From NCBI RefSeq assembly GCF_004138395.1, contig NZ_PRLM01000004.1, forward strand, positions 1 to 52,962: 52,962 nucleotides of DNA. Reading direction: 5' to 3'. Under the pieces are notes generated by a model. That model made no database searches. It was not told the origin of the DNA and saw nothing but the letters and a program-made list of their open reading frames with translations. The DNA is from Candidatus Nanosyncoccus alces (GTDB lineage: Bacteria > Patescibacteriota > Saccharimonadia > Saccharimonadales > Saccharimonadaceae). Below, piece by piece: positions 24,440 through 33,047 of the stretch (position 1 is the first letter of the stretch; each line of letters opens with the position of its first letter). The translations under genes were made by a program, and so were the position numbers.

Positions 24440-24445
24440 ATTATA
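24440..24445 (-). promoter_or_regulatory. -10 box for tRNA-Thr
   Basis: TGGTATAAT on the minus strand (extended -10), about 50 nt before the mature tRNA, back to back with the promoter of the plus-strand operon. Confidence 0.55.
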
Positions 24446-24485
24446 CCACATTTATGATATAATCAGAATAACTAAGGAGAAAATT

Positions 24486-25076
24486 ATGTCTAAGGTGGAA
24501 ATTATTAAACGTCCTGTAGAAAGGCTCGGCTGGGACCTTAAAAAATCTGCGTGGTCGGCTGCTATTGAATCTCTAATAATTATGTTCCTCGGTATTTTGT
24601 TCGTCGCTTGGCCAGATATCACTGTGGTAGTTGTGGCTAATGTTCTCGGTGCCGTCTTTATCGTTAGCGGTATTTATCAAATTATCAATTATTTTGTGGT
24701 TAAAGGACAAAATGACTTCTTCAACAATGGCCTACTTACGGGCGTAGTGGCGTTACTGATTGGTATCGCTGCTATCGTAATCGGTGAAGACATCGCCAAT
24801 ATTTTCCGTATTATTATCGGCATCTGGATGATTTACGAATCTTTAGTACGTGTTAATACTTCCATTAAACTCCACGCTACCGGAGTTAAAGTTTGGAGTT
24901 ATATTTTGATTATCGCCCTAGTGATGCTAGCTTTGGGAATTTTTGTTACTTTCAACACCGGTGCTGTCGTGCAACTTATCGGCTGGATGATGATCTTGAC
25001 TGGCATCGTCGGTATTGTTGGCGACATCATATTTATCCAGCAGATTAATACCGTTATAGAAAAGCTTACCAAGTAA
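24486..25076 (+). CDS. DUF308/HdeD-like membrane protein
   Basis: A 196-aa protein with about six membrane helices arranged as three hairpins (for example IESLIIMFLGILFVAWP and YILIIALVMLALGIFVTF). The repeated Gly/Pro-containing hairpins match the HdeD/DUF308 family, whose role is unclear (acid resistance in E. coli HdeD). TATAAT is at 24458-24463 and AAGGAG at 24474-24479. It is first in an operon with a membrane protein, a glycosyltransferase and an AraC-type regulator. Confidence 0.82.
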   Translation: MSKVEIIKRPVERLGWDLKKSAWSAAIESLIIMFLGILFVAWPDITVVVVANVLGAVFIVSGIYQIINYFVVKGQNDFFNNGLLTGVVALLIGIAAIVIGEDIANIFRIIIGIWMIYESLVRVNTSIKLHATGVKVWSYILIIALVMLALGIFVTFNTGAVVQLIGWMMILTGIVGIVGDIIFIQQINTVIEKLTK

Positions 25077-25077
25077 T

Positions 25078-25443
25078 ATGAGACTTACCTTCAAAGAAGA
25101 CATTATTAAGATCTACCAAACCGAACGTGGCGTTTTAATTTTGATGATCCTTAACCTCTTAATCTCTATTGCTCTATTAATTTTTTCTCTTATCAATCTT
25201 AACCCCAACAGCGCCGTGGTAAAAGTTGGCTACGGCGACATCGGTGGGTATCGTGACGGGTCTTGGACGGATATGCTGGCTTTCCCACTACTTGCAGCAA
25301 TTTTTGGCATCTTACATAATTTACTGGCACTTCGTATCTTTCATAAGCGTGGTAGTGGTATGACTAAGTTCTTTCTTATCATAACTGCTGCCCTCATTGC
25401 TGGGACGTTTTTGGTACTAATTCGCCTTCTCGGAGAAAGCTAG
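25078..25443 (+). CDS. Three-helix membrane protein, unknown function
   Basis: A 121-aa protein with three predicted helices (about 17-40, 66-86 and 97-118) and a polar loop between the first two (VKVGYGDIGGYRDGSW). I do not recognise the family. It begins 1 nt after the DUF308 gene's stop and ends 2 nt before the glycosyltransferase gene, so it probably works with that enzyme. Confidence 0.8.
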   Translation: MRLTFKEDIIKIYQTERGVLILMILNLLISIALLIFSLINLNPNSAVVKVGYGDIGGYRDGSWTDMLAFPLLAAIFGILHNLLALRIFHKRGSGMTKFFLIITAALIAGTFLVLIRLLGES

Positions 25444-25445
25444 TA

Positions 25446-27071
25446 ATGCGTAGAAATCTAGAAATCCCCCAGGGTAAACGCACTAAATTATATCGTTTCC
25501 TTGAGATTCTTCCCGGGGCAATCTCATATGGTGCCATAATCCTGTTGTTCATTTTGTCTTTAATTGATCCGGTGCTGGGCGCAGTTTATTTGTTTGCCCT
25601 CATCGCTAGTACTTTAGTGAAAGCTGTAGGCGTGGCTTACCGCACGGTTCAAGGCTACGAAGTTATTAAGCGTGCCGGGCGAGTTGATTGGCACAAACGA
25701 GTAGAAGATTTGTCTCATCCTCACGAGGCTTTTGAGCGCCTGCGCGATGATGACAATAAAAGCTACCACTTTGATGAGCATATCGAAAATCTCAAGATGA
25801 TGGCAGCAATGGGGAAGGAATACCCTAACCCAGACAAAATTTATCATGTAGTAATCATGACTGCCTATAATGAAGGCGAAGATGTCTTAGGCCCATCTAT
25901 CGAGGCAGTGCAAAACACCACCTTTCCCAATGATCGCATTATCTTTGCTCTCGCTTATGAAGAGCGAGGTGGGGAAGCGATAGAACAAACTGCCAAGCAT
26001 CTCAAAGCTCAATATAAGGGCGTTTTCCGCGATTTTCTTTTAGTCAAACATCCAGCTAATCTTTCTGGCGAGGTAGTTGGTAAGGGGCCCAATCTTACCT
26101 ATGCTGGCAAAGCTGTTGCTAGATACGTTGAAGAAAAACATTTGCCAGTAGAAAACATTATCGTTACATCCCTGGATAGCGATAACCATATGGCGTCTAA
26201 ATACCTAGATTCCGTTGCCTACGAATTTATCACCCACCCCAACCGTCAACGCCTCAGCTACCAGCCAGTTTCGCTGTTTATGAACAATATTTGGGACGCT
26301 CCCGCTCCCACCCGTGTCATCGCCGTCTCCAATTCGTTTTTTAATGTTATTTCTACTATGCGTCCCCACACTTTACGCAACTTCGCTTCTCATTCACAGC
26401 CTTTACAAGCTCTAGAAGCCATGGATTTCTGGAGCAAGCGCACTATCGTAGAAGACGGCCATCAATACTGGCGCAGCCTTTTCTTCTTTTCAGGCGACTA
26501 CTCAGTGTTACCAATTCGTATACCTATTTATCAAGATGCCGTTATGGACGATACCTTTTGGAAAACAGTCAAAGCGCAGTTTATACAAGTTAGACGTTGG
26601 TATTATGGTGCATCAGATGTAGCTTACGTCGGCTCGAGGCTATTTGTTAAAAGTGGCCAACGCATCATGCCGTTTTGGCAACTATTTCCCAAATTTTGGC
26701 GTCTGTTAGACGGCCACATCACACTTGCCATTATGGCGCCACTTATTACTTTCGGCGGTTGGGTCCCCATGATTATGAATCTTTCATCTCATACTATGGT
26801 GGCTTACAACCTTCCTAACATAGTTAGCGTCATTGAGACGGTTGCTTCTATCGGTCTACTTATTACAGTTTTGGTTTCTTTCCGTATGCTACCTAAACGT
26901 CCCGCTCGCTATCGTAAAGGGCGAAACATTCTAATGATAATCCAGTGGATTTTAATGCCGATCACATCTATCCTCTACCAATCTGTTGCTGCCTACTATG
27001 CTCAAACTCGTTTGATGCTTGGTAAATATATGGAAAAGTTCGACGTCACTCGCAAAGTCATCAAGAAATAA
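25446..27071 (+). CDS. Membrane glycosyltransferase, GT2 family
   Basis: A 541-aa processive-type GT2 enzyme. Two N-terminal helices (about 20-65) precede a cytosolic GT-A domain with VIMTAYNEGED, TSLDSDNHM (DxD-type Asp), a candidate acceptor-side Glu-Asp in IVEDGHQYW, and QVRRW (QxxRW). At least three C-terminal helices follow (about 430-520). Such enzymes assemble or export a polysaccharide or glycolipid from a sugar nucleotide. The product is unknown. The stop overlaps the start of the AraC-type gene (TAATG). Confidence 0.88.
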   Translation: MRRNLEIPQGKRTKLYRFLEILPGAISYGAIILLFILSLIDPVLGAVYLFALIASTLVKAVGVAYRTVQGYEVIKRAGRVDWHKRVEDLSHPHEAFERLRDDDNKSYHFDEHIENLKMMAAMGKEYPNPDKIYHVVIMTAYNEGEDVLGPSIEAVQNTTFPNDRIIFALAYEERGGEAIEQTAKHLKAQYKGVFRDFLLVKHPANLSGEVVGKGPNLTYAGKAVARYVEEKHLPVENIIVTSLDSDNHMASKYLDSVAYEFITHPNRQRLSYQPVSLFMNNIWDAPAPTRVIAVSNSFFNVISTMRPHTLRNFASHSQPLQALEAMDFWSKRTIVEDGHQYWRSLFFFSGDYSVLPIRIPIYQDAVMDDTFWKTVKAQFIQVRRWYYGASDVAYVGSRLFVKSGQRIMPFWQLFPKFWRLLDGHITLAIMAPLITFGGWVPMIMNLSSHTMVAYNLPNIVSVIETVASIGLLITVLVSFRMLPKRPARYRKGRNILMIIQWILMPITSILYQSVAAYYAQTRLMLGKYMEKFDVTRKVIKK

Positions 27072-27856
27072 TGGATAAACTAAATAAAGTTATCAATTAT
27101 ATTGAACGTAACCTAGACAGGCAAATCTCGCTGCATCATCTTGCCAGGATCGCCGGCGTCAGCCAAGACACCTTACCACGCATTTTTATATTTTTGACTC
27201 ATATGTCAATGTATGACTATATCCGCAAGCGACGTCTTTCCAAGGCTTATGAAGATCTTAGAAATACTAGACTCAGAATTATTGATGTCGCTCTCAAGTA
27301 TGGCTATAACTCCACTGCCACTTTCTCGCGTGCTTTCAAGAAAGAGTTTAGCCTCACTCCACTTCAGGCTCGCAAAAGCCGTAAACGCATCACAATTTTT
27401 CCTAAGCTCTTGTTCCAGGGTGATACCCACCCAGATAGTGGTTTAGAAGCAGAAATCATAAATATCCCAACTACCACACTCTACGGAGCTATGGTTGTCA
27501 GTGATGACTACGATGGCTTATTATATAAAATCCGGTGTCTATATAATCAACTTCGTGCCAAGGGTCAATATCAAAATTGGGATAAGATTGGCCGATACGG
27601 CGTTTACTACACCGACAAGTCCCATTGCTATTTTGCCGGCACCAAGCATAAGGATGTTGGTCTTATGGAGTTTCGCCTGGCAGGGGGCAGATATGCTGTT
27701 TTTCACCTCAATTCTCGTCAGCAGAAGGCAATCTTAAAGTTAGAAGAAAGAGTCTATAAACAATGGCTGCCGGCCACTAACTTTATGGTCGGAAAAGGCC
27801 TCAACTTTGAACTTTATCACTCAAATGGCGTAGATTTGTATTTTTCTATCCGATAA
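27071..27856 (+). CDS. AraC-type regulator with GyrI-like domain
   Basis: A 261-aa protein. It has an N-terminal AraC/XylS double helix-turn-helix (about 1-105; SLHHLARIAGVSQDTLPRIF, DVALKYGYNSTATFSRAFKKEF) and a C-terminal GyrI-like ligand-binding domain (about 118-261). This domain order (DNA binding first) is that of Rob and SoxS-like activators with small-molecule or drug sensing. It is last in the glycosyltransferase operon and may regulate it. Confidence 0.87.
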   Translation: MDKLNKVINYIERNLDRQISLHHLARIAGVSQDTLPRIFIFLTHMSMYDYIRKRRLSKAYEDLRNTRLRIIDVALKYGYNSTATFSRAFKKEFSLTPLQARKSRKRITIFPKLLFQGDTHPDSGLEAEIINIPTTTLYGAMVVSDDYDGLLYKIRCLYNQLRAKGQYQNWDKIGRYGVYYTDKSHCYFAGTKHKDVGLMEFRLAGGRYAVFHLNSRQQKAILKLEERVYKQWLPATNFMVGKGLNFELYHSNGVDLYFSIR

Positions 27857-27906
27857 TTTTGACATATATCGCACGCCAAATATCAAAATTCTAGATAACA
27901 ACATGT

Positions 27907-27912
27907 TATAAA
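27907..27912 (+). promoter_or_regulatory. -10 box of the C45-type hydrolase gene
   Basis: TATAAA ends 6 nt before the ATG at 27919. Leaderless-type spacing. Confidence 0.5.
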
Positions 27913-27918
27913 TAGGTC

Positions 27919-28941
27919 ATGTTAAAATTCACTGGTACCTACTACGAATTTGGCGAGTATATTGGTCGCCAGCTTATCGAGAACAATCACGATTTCGCCG
28001 TGGATATGAATGACAATATTATGCGCCGCCAGCTCAAAGTCTATCAAAAATATTACCCAGAAATGCTAGAACAGGCTAAGGGAATTGCTCACGTTACTAG
28101 ATTGCCAGAAAAACAAGTTATTTATAATGAAATTGCCACCCACCTAGAAGCTAGGAAACGTCGATTAGCTGCCAAAAAGGGCTGTACTATTTTTGCCGTT
28201 CGTCAAGGTAGGCAAGTTTTTATCGGTCGCAATTATGACTGGATGCCGCGTGTCCGGATGATTTTTGAAAAATGCGATGTTAATTTAGCAGGGAAATATC
28301 GCTACTTCGCCTTTAGTGATCAGAGTACTTGGCCTGGTCATCTTGGACACAAAACCTGGGAATATGCCACCGAAGACGCCATCAACCAGCACGGTCTCTA
28401 TATTGGCTTAACCTTCTCTCATATAGATAGATGGGCTTACGGGGTGGATTCGCTACATATTTTGCGATATATCGCCGAACATTGCCGCACCACAAAAGAA
28501 GCATTAACGGCGTTTCGTAAAATTCCGGTCAACTGTGCACAGAATTTCCTGATCGCCGACAAGACTGGCGACATGACTATAGTCCAGCATTATGCTCATG
28601 GTTTTGAAGTCGTTCGTCCTGATCAGCGCGGAGTTTTAATTCTTACCAACCACGCCCTGACTCCTAAAATCCAAAAACTTGATAAAGTTCGTCAAGATAA
28701 CCCTGTCCATGACACTTATGTGCGCTACGCCGAAGCCGAGCAGTTAATCACTTGCCAGCTTAAAGGGATTAACAATAATACTGAATTCCAGTTTACTGAC
28801 ATTTGGCCTATCCTCCGACGTTCACATTATGTATACAATGAAGAGACTATCTGGTCTCTAGCGTTAGAGCTTTCTTCTGGCCGTTACAACCTATACTACG
28901 ACACTGCTATGGGCCAAGAACAAGAGAAATTTGGTTTTTAA
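27919..28941 (+). CDS. C45-type NTN amidohydrolase/acyltransferase
   Basis: A 340-aa protein resembling the peptidase C45/linear amide hydrolase group (acyl-CoA:6-APA acyltransferase-like). The candidate nucleophile Cys is in KKGCTIFAV (near residue 88), followed by the family-type GRNYDWMP and later INQHGLYIGLTFSH and AQNFLIADKTGD. Members usually self-cleave just before the Cys to expose it. There is no signal peptide, so it is cytosolic. The substrate is unknown; an amide of an acyl or amino acid is likely. Confidence 0.8.
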   Translation: MLKFTGTYYEFGEYIGRQLIENNHDFAVDMNDNIMRRQLKVYQKYYPEMLEQAKGIAHVTRLPEKQVIYNEIATHLEARKRRLAAKKGCTIFAVRQGRQVFIGRNYDWMPRVRMIFEKCDVNLAGKYRYFAFSDQSTWPGHLGHKTWEYATEDAINQHGLYIGLTFSHIDRWAYGVDSLHILRYIAEHCRTTKEALTAFRKIPVNCAQNFLIADKTGDMTIVQHYAHGFEVVRPDQRGVLILTNHALTPKIQKLDKVRQDNPVHDTYVRYAEAEQLITCQLKGINNNTEFQFTDIWPILRRSHYVYNEETIWSLALELSSGRYNLYYDTAMGQEQEKFGF

Positions 28942-28956
28942 TGATATCATATTAAT

Positions 28957-29550
28957 ATGAAGCTTGAGATTGAGGCTGTCTTTTGTGGCATCGACAAGAA
29001 TAAAATCCGCGAAAAATTACGATCCCTCGGCGCTAGGCTTATTGTTCCTGAGCGCAAAATGGTCCGTACGGTTTTTCATTTACCGCACAACCCAAAGCAT
29101 TGTTTTGCGCGTGTTCGTGACGAGGGCGACAAGATTGTAGTAACGTACAAAGAATTTGATAACGATAGTGCTACTGGCGTCAAAGAAATTAATCTCATAG
29201 TCAACGACTATGAAGACGCAGTAGAACTTTTACGAGTTCTTGGCCTTCATGAAAAATCCTACGAGGAATCTATGCGTGAAACCTGGGAACTGGACGGTGC
29301 TGAAGTTTGTATCGACACTTGGCCATGGATCCCCACTTATGTCGAGGTCGAAGGCACCTCTGTAGAAAACATGACGGCCGTTTCTCAGAAATTGGGCTTC
29401 AACATGGAGAATGCTCTCTACTGCAGCGTGGGGCATATCTATGAACTCTATTATGATGTCAAAGAAGAAGATATCAATGCTGGTCTGGATCATTGGGATC
29501 ATATCGAATTTGTCCCCCTGCCAGATTGGCTAGCCGACAAAAAGAAATAA
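28957..29550 (+). CDS. CYTH-domain protein (CyaB/ThTPase-like)
   Basis: A 197-aa CYTH (triphosphate tunnel) protein. Charged strands line a tunnel: FARVRDEGDKIVVTYKEF, ESMRETWELDGAEVCIDTWPWIPTYVEVEG. The usual N-terminal ExExK reads EIEAV here, so the Lys is replaced. Members hydrolyse triphosphates or act as adenylate cyclases. TATCAT ends 6 nt before the ATG. It lies just upstream of tRNA-Val. Confidence 0.82.
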   Translation: MKLEIEAVFCGIDKNKIREKLRSLGARLIVPERKMVRTVFHLPHNPKHCFARVRDEGDKIVVTYKEFDNDSATGVKEINLIVNDYEDAVELLRVLGLHEKSYEESMRETWELDGAEVCIDTWPWIPTYVEVEGTSVENMTAVSQKLGFNMENALYCSVGHIYELYYDVKEEDINAGLDHWDHIEFVPLPDWLADKKK

Positions 29551-29591
29551 TACTTCCGAAAAACTCAATTCTATGATATAATATGCAATAC

Positions 29592-29668
29592 GGGTGATTA
29601 GCTCAGTTGGCTAGAGCGTCTCGTTTACACCGAGAAGGTCGGGGGTTCGAGCCCCTCATCACCCACCA
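29592..29668 (+). tRNA. tRNA-Val (TAC)
   Basis: Acceptor GGGTGAT pairs with ATCACCC, D-arm AGCTCAGTTGGCTAGAGC, anticodon TAC in loop TTTACAC, T-arm GTTCGAGCC. Discriminator A and encoded CCA. The last 18 bases recur at 29761-29778. Confidence 0.97.
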
Positions 29669-29778
29669 GGGATTAAAGAAAGGGCCGCAGGCTCTTTATT
29701 TAATCCCTGATAAATATGGCTCGAGCCCAGGGTTCGCACCGAGCGAAGCGAGGTTCCTCCGCCCCTCATCACCCACCA
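29651..29778 (+). repeat. 18-bp direct repeat of the tRNA-Val 3' end
   Basis: GCCCCTCATCACCCACCA occurs at 29651-29668 (end of tRNA-Val) and exactly at 29761-29778, 110 bp apart. Resemblance extends upstream: CACCGAG lies near the start of both roughly 41-base stretches. It looks like an attachment-site scar or a decayed tandem tRNA copy. Confidence 0.8.
29669..29707 (+). other. Long hairpin directly after tRNA-Val
   Basis: GGGATTAAA (29669-29677) pairs with TTTAATCCC (29699-29707), with an inner AAGGGCC/GGCTCTT stem around GCA. It touches the CCA end, so it may guide 3' processing. There is no T-run after it. Confidence 0.6.
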
Positions 29779-29805
29779 TAAGCCCGCTAGGGTTTATTTT
29801 TTTTG
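29778..29805. terminator. Terminator after the tRNA-Val repeat
   Basis: ATAAGCCC pairs with GGGTTTAT around GCTA (one G-U pair), followed by a run of Ts to about 29804. It overlaps the end of the FNT gene on the other strand. Confidence 0.75.
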
Positions 29806-30390
29806 TTCAGTATTTTTCCTGCACCACCCCCACGCTGCAATCGCCCCTACGAAATTGCCCGCCGCACATAATAAAATTGTCCAACTAAAATCTACTGCTA
29901 CGCCCATTGTAATTACATTGGCGATCGAGTGTTGAAACCCGCAAAAAATAAACAAGGGCACCCCTAGTAAAATCCCTAAACTTGTCCCACGTCTGTACAA
30001 CTCTACCGCAAGATACATAATCACTCCACACATCACGGATTTTAAGAAGAACTCTAAACTCACGCCCCAACTCGCTACTTTTGCCTCAGCCACCCCCACA
30101 ATCGTTGCATCAAATAAGCTAAATATCACCCCAATTGCATATCCGCATACCAGATTAACTAACAAAATTGTCGCCAAATCAGATACCCTGATTCCGTCTT
30201 CCACCAAAAACCCACATTTGCCAGTAAAGAGGTTTAGCCCAAGTACGCATACACCTAGCAGCCCGAAGGCAAACAGAAATGGCCCTACTGGCTCGCCAAT
30301 CTTTAATAAGACGAAATCTCCCAGGCCGATTAGGAGGCTCGCAGCTGCCGATAATCGTACGAGATCAAAATAATGCCAGAATTTTTTCAT
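29794..30390 (-). CDS. Small formate/nitrite-type (FNT) channel
   Basis: A 198-aa membrane protein with about six helices. FNT features are LFTGKCGFLVEDGI after helix 2 and GFQHSIANVITMG, resembling the FEHxxAN motif. Normal FNT proteins are about 260-290 aa, so loops and termini are trimmed. It may pass formate, nitrite, lactate or a similar anion. The ATG at 30390 is chosen because GGAGG stands just before it on the minus strand; an upstream TTG would add 4 residues and overlap that site. Confidence 0.8.
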   Translation of the reverse strand: MKKFWHYFDLVRLSAAASLLIGLGDFVLLKIGEPVGPFLFAFGLLGVCVLGLNLFTGKCGFLVEDGIRVSDLATILLVNLVCGYAIGVIFSLFDATIVGVAEAKVASWGVSLEFFLKSVMCGVIMYLAVELYRRGTSLGILLGVPLFIFCGFQHSIANVITMGVAVDFSWTILLCAAGNFVGAIAAWGWCRKNTEQKK

Positions 30391-30558
30391 AATTACCTCC
30401 AAATTATCCCAATTATACTAAAAATAAGACAGAAATAAAAACATAAACATTTTAAAATTTTAGTTAATGAGACATTTGTCGCATTAAACCAAATTTCGCA
30501 AAATTCGCCCCCACTAACCATGATAAAATCACCCCAGAAGGAAAGGAGCGTTATTTTA

Positions 30559-31230
30559 ATGCTAAAAATTGTAGTTTTTGATAGTGGCTACGGCGGGGAA
30601 TTGTTCGCGGACTATTTGCAAGAGAATATCCCCATCGTAGATATTATTAGGGTGATAGACTGGCGCAACTCCGATAAGATTTTAGCTAAGCCCAGCACTG
30701 CCCGTCAGGCCGCGGAGAAGGCCGTCCTCCCTTATATCGGGAGGGTAGATCTGATCATTTTTGCCAATTATTTGTTGTCTATTACGAGTCTAAAATATTT
30801 TCAGCGCAAATATACTGGCCAAAAATTCCTCGGTTTAACCCTAAAAATCCCAGATTGCCAGTCCAAGTGCAGTACACTCATTCTGACTACCAAAGCCGTC
30901 TCCAGGACCATAAGTTATCGTAACTATATTTTTCACCTCAAATGTCATACTAAAACTATAACTCTAGATGCCTGGCCTGGCAAAATAGATGACGGGGAGC
31001 TAACCGATGACGATATCTCTATGGCGCTCAAAACTCTCCTGCTAGGAGAAAAGAACCAACCAAAGAACATTATCCTTGCTTGTTCTCAATTTAATGATAT
31101 TAAACCTACCCTTCGGCATTATTTTGGCAATAAAGCCAAAATCTACGACAGCTTCGACGACACCTTGCGAGAAGCATGCAAAATTCTCCGAATTCGTGGA
31201 GGAATAGGTAAGAAAAAGAAACGTAGCTAA
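30559..31230 (+). CDS. Glutamate racemase-like protein missing one catalytic Cys
   Basis: A 223-aa protein with the Asp/Glu racemase layout: VFDSGYGGELFADYL (residues 6-20, as in MurI FDSGxGG) and IILACSQFNDIKPTLRHYFG (171-190, as in LGCTHYPLL). The second catalytic Cys is kept (C175). The first, normally in CNTAS, is replaced in IFANYLLS (A69). Racemisation needs both, so activity is doubtful; it may be a regulator or a one-base enzyme. The ATG at 30559 follows AAAGGAG; an in-frame ATG at 30520 lies upstream of that site. Function otherwise unknown. Confidence 0.7.
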   Translation: MLKIVVFDSGYGGELFADYLQENIPIVDIIRVIDWRNSDKILAKPSTARQAAEKAVLPYIGRVDLIIFANYLLSITSLKYFQRKYTGQKFLGLTLKIPDCQSKCSTLILTTKAVSRTISYRNYIFHLKCHTKTITLDAWPGKIDDGELTDDDISMALKTLLLGEKNQPKNIILACSQFNDIKPTLRHYFGNKAKIYDSFDDTLREACKILRIRGGIGKKKKRS

Positions 31231-31310
31231 CACAGGCTCCAGAGCCCCGTTGTTGATTTTTTCCTCTCTATAAATTATAATATATTGGTAATTTAAAGAA
31301 AGGATAAAGC

Positions 31311-33047
31311 ATGGAAAATGTAGAAAAAATGAGACATACTTTAAGCCACGTGCTTGCTGCCGCGGTGCAGGAGCTTTATCCTACTACAACATTTGGTATC
31401 GGACCAGCAATAGAAAATGGCTTTTACTACGATATTGATTTTGGCGATACCAAAATTTCCGACACCGATTTACCCAAAATAGAGAAAAAGATGCGCGGCA
31501 TTATTGCTCGTAAACTACCAATGACTAAACGTGTAGTTTCTAAAGACGAGGCCCTAAACTGGGCACACGAGCGCAACCAGACTTATAAAATCGAGTTAAT
31601 TGAAGATCTACCGGACGGGGAAGAGATTTCTTTTTATGACCTAGGCGATGTCTTTACTGACCTCTGTAAAGGTCCGCACGCTGAAGATACCTCTGAACTT
31701 GGTGCCTTTAAACTTACTCGTATTGCCGGGGCCTACTGGCGAGGCGATGAAAAGAGGGAGATGCTCACTCGTATCTACGGCGTAGCTTTTCCTACTGAAG
31801 AAGAACTACAGGATTACCTCAAAAAACAAGAAGAGGCCAAAGCCCGCGACCATCGCAAACTCGGCAAAGAGCTAGATTTGTTCTGTTTTTCTGATTTAGT
31901 CGGCTCGGGACTACCATTATTTACCCCACGCGGCACGATTTTGCGTGACTTACTTAATGATTTTACTCAGGGTTATCGTTTGAAGAACGGCTACAAAAAA
32001 GTTTGTATTCCGCATATTGCCAATGTAGACTTATATAAAACTTCCGGTCATTATGAGAAATTCCCAGAGATGTTACAGCTTGTCTCTCAAGAAAGTGGTG
32101 ACAATCTAGCCATTAAACCGGTCTCTTGTCCACATCATTCACAGATTTTCGCGAGCTCACCACGCTCCTATAAAGATTTACCAATCAAATACCTTGAAAC
32201 TACTATGGTTTATCGCGACGAGCGCAAAGGCGAGCTTGGCGGCCTCTCACGCGTTCGTGCTATCACCCAAGACGATTCGCACGTCTTTTGTACTGAGGAT
32301 CAAATTGGCGATATTTTCGGCGAGCTAATCGCCGCGGCCAAAGATCTATATCAGAAGATTGATATGAAATTACGTCTTCGCCTTTCATTCCGCGATGATG
32401 GCGATGGCTATATTGGTACCCCAGAAATGTGGGAGAAAGCTCAGAATGCCATCAAGGAGATGGCTGATAAGTTTGAGATGGATTATTTTATCGGTGAAGG
32501 CGAAGCCGCCATGTACGGCCCTAAAATGGACTTCATGGCAGTAGATGCTTTGGGGCGCGAATGGCAACTAGCTACCGTGCAGCTAGATTATGCTATGCCG
32601 GCTCGCTTCCATTTGGAATATACTGACGTCGATGGCGCCAAGAAGACTCCAATTATGGTACACTGCGCCCTGATTGGCTCTATTGAACGCTTCATGAGTG
32701 TATATTTGGAACACACTGCCGGCTGGTTGCCAATGTGGTGCGCTCCCGAGAATGTCCGCATCCTTACCGTAAACGATCAGGTTGCAGATTATGTTAAAGA
32801 AATCACTGATATCCTAAACGGCGTAGAGTTAAATAGTCCGCTTTCGCACAATAAAATCCGTTACACGGTGGACGATTCGGCTGACTCACTCGGAAAGAAA
32901 ATCCGCCGCGCTACTAGTATGAAAATTCCAGCCGTCCTAATTGTTGGGCCAAAAGACGTTGAGGAAAAGGTGGTATCCGTACGTTTGCGTGACAGAGAGG
33001 AAAAAGTTGCGCTAAGTAATCTCGCCGAATTTCTATGTCAACTATAG
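31311..33047 (+). CDS. thrS: Threonyl-tRNA synthetase without TGS domain
   Basis: A 578-aa class II synthetase. The N-terminal editing domain (HTLSH near residue 10, CKGPH near 117) is present, but the TGS domain that precedes it in most bacteria is missing. The catalytic core has the zinc ligands in VSCPHHSQ, QDDSHVFC and VHCALIGSIERF. An anticodon-binding domain forms the last roughly 100 residues. TATAAT is at 31276-31281 and AAAGAAAGGA at about 31295-31304. It heads a five-gene run to 35483. Confidence 0.95.
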   Translation: MENVEKMRHTLSHVLAAAVQELYPTTTFGIGPAIENGFYYDIDFGDTKISDTDLPKIEKKMRGIIARKLPMTKRVVSKDEALNWAHERNQTYKIELIEDLPDGEEISFYDLGDVFTDLCKGPHAEDTSELGAFKLTRIAGAYWRGDEKREMLTRIYGVAFPTEEELQDYLKKQEEAKARDHRKLGKELDLFCFSDLVGSGLPLFTPRGTILRDLLNDFTQGYRLKNGYKKVCIPHIANVDLYKTSGHYEKFPEMLQLVSQESGDNLAIKPVSCPHHSQIFASSPRSYKDLPIKYLETTMVYRDERKGELGGLSRVRAITQDDSHVFCTEDQIGDIFGELIAAAKDLYQKIDMKLRLRLSFRDDGDGYIGTPEMWEKAQNAIKEMADKFEMDYFIGEGEAAMYGPKMDFMAVDALGREWQLATVQLDYAMPARFHLEYTDVDGAKKTPIMVHCALIGSIERFMSVYLEHTAGWLPMWCAPENVRILTVNDQVADYVKEITDILNGVELNSPLSHNKIRYTVDDSADSLGKKIRRATSMKIPAVLIVGPKDVEEKVVSVRLRDREEKVALSNLAEFLCQL

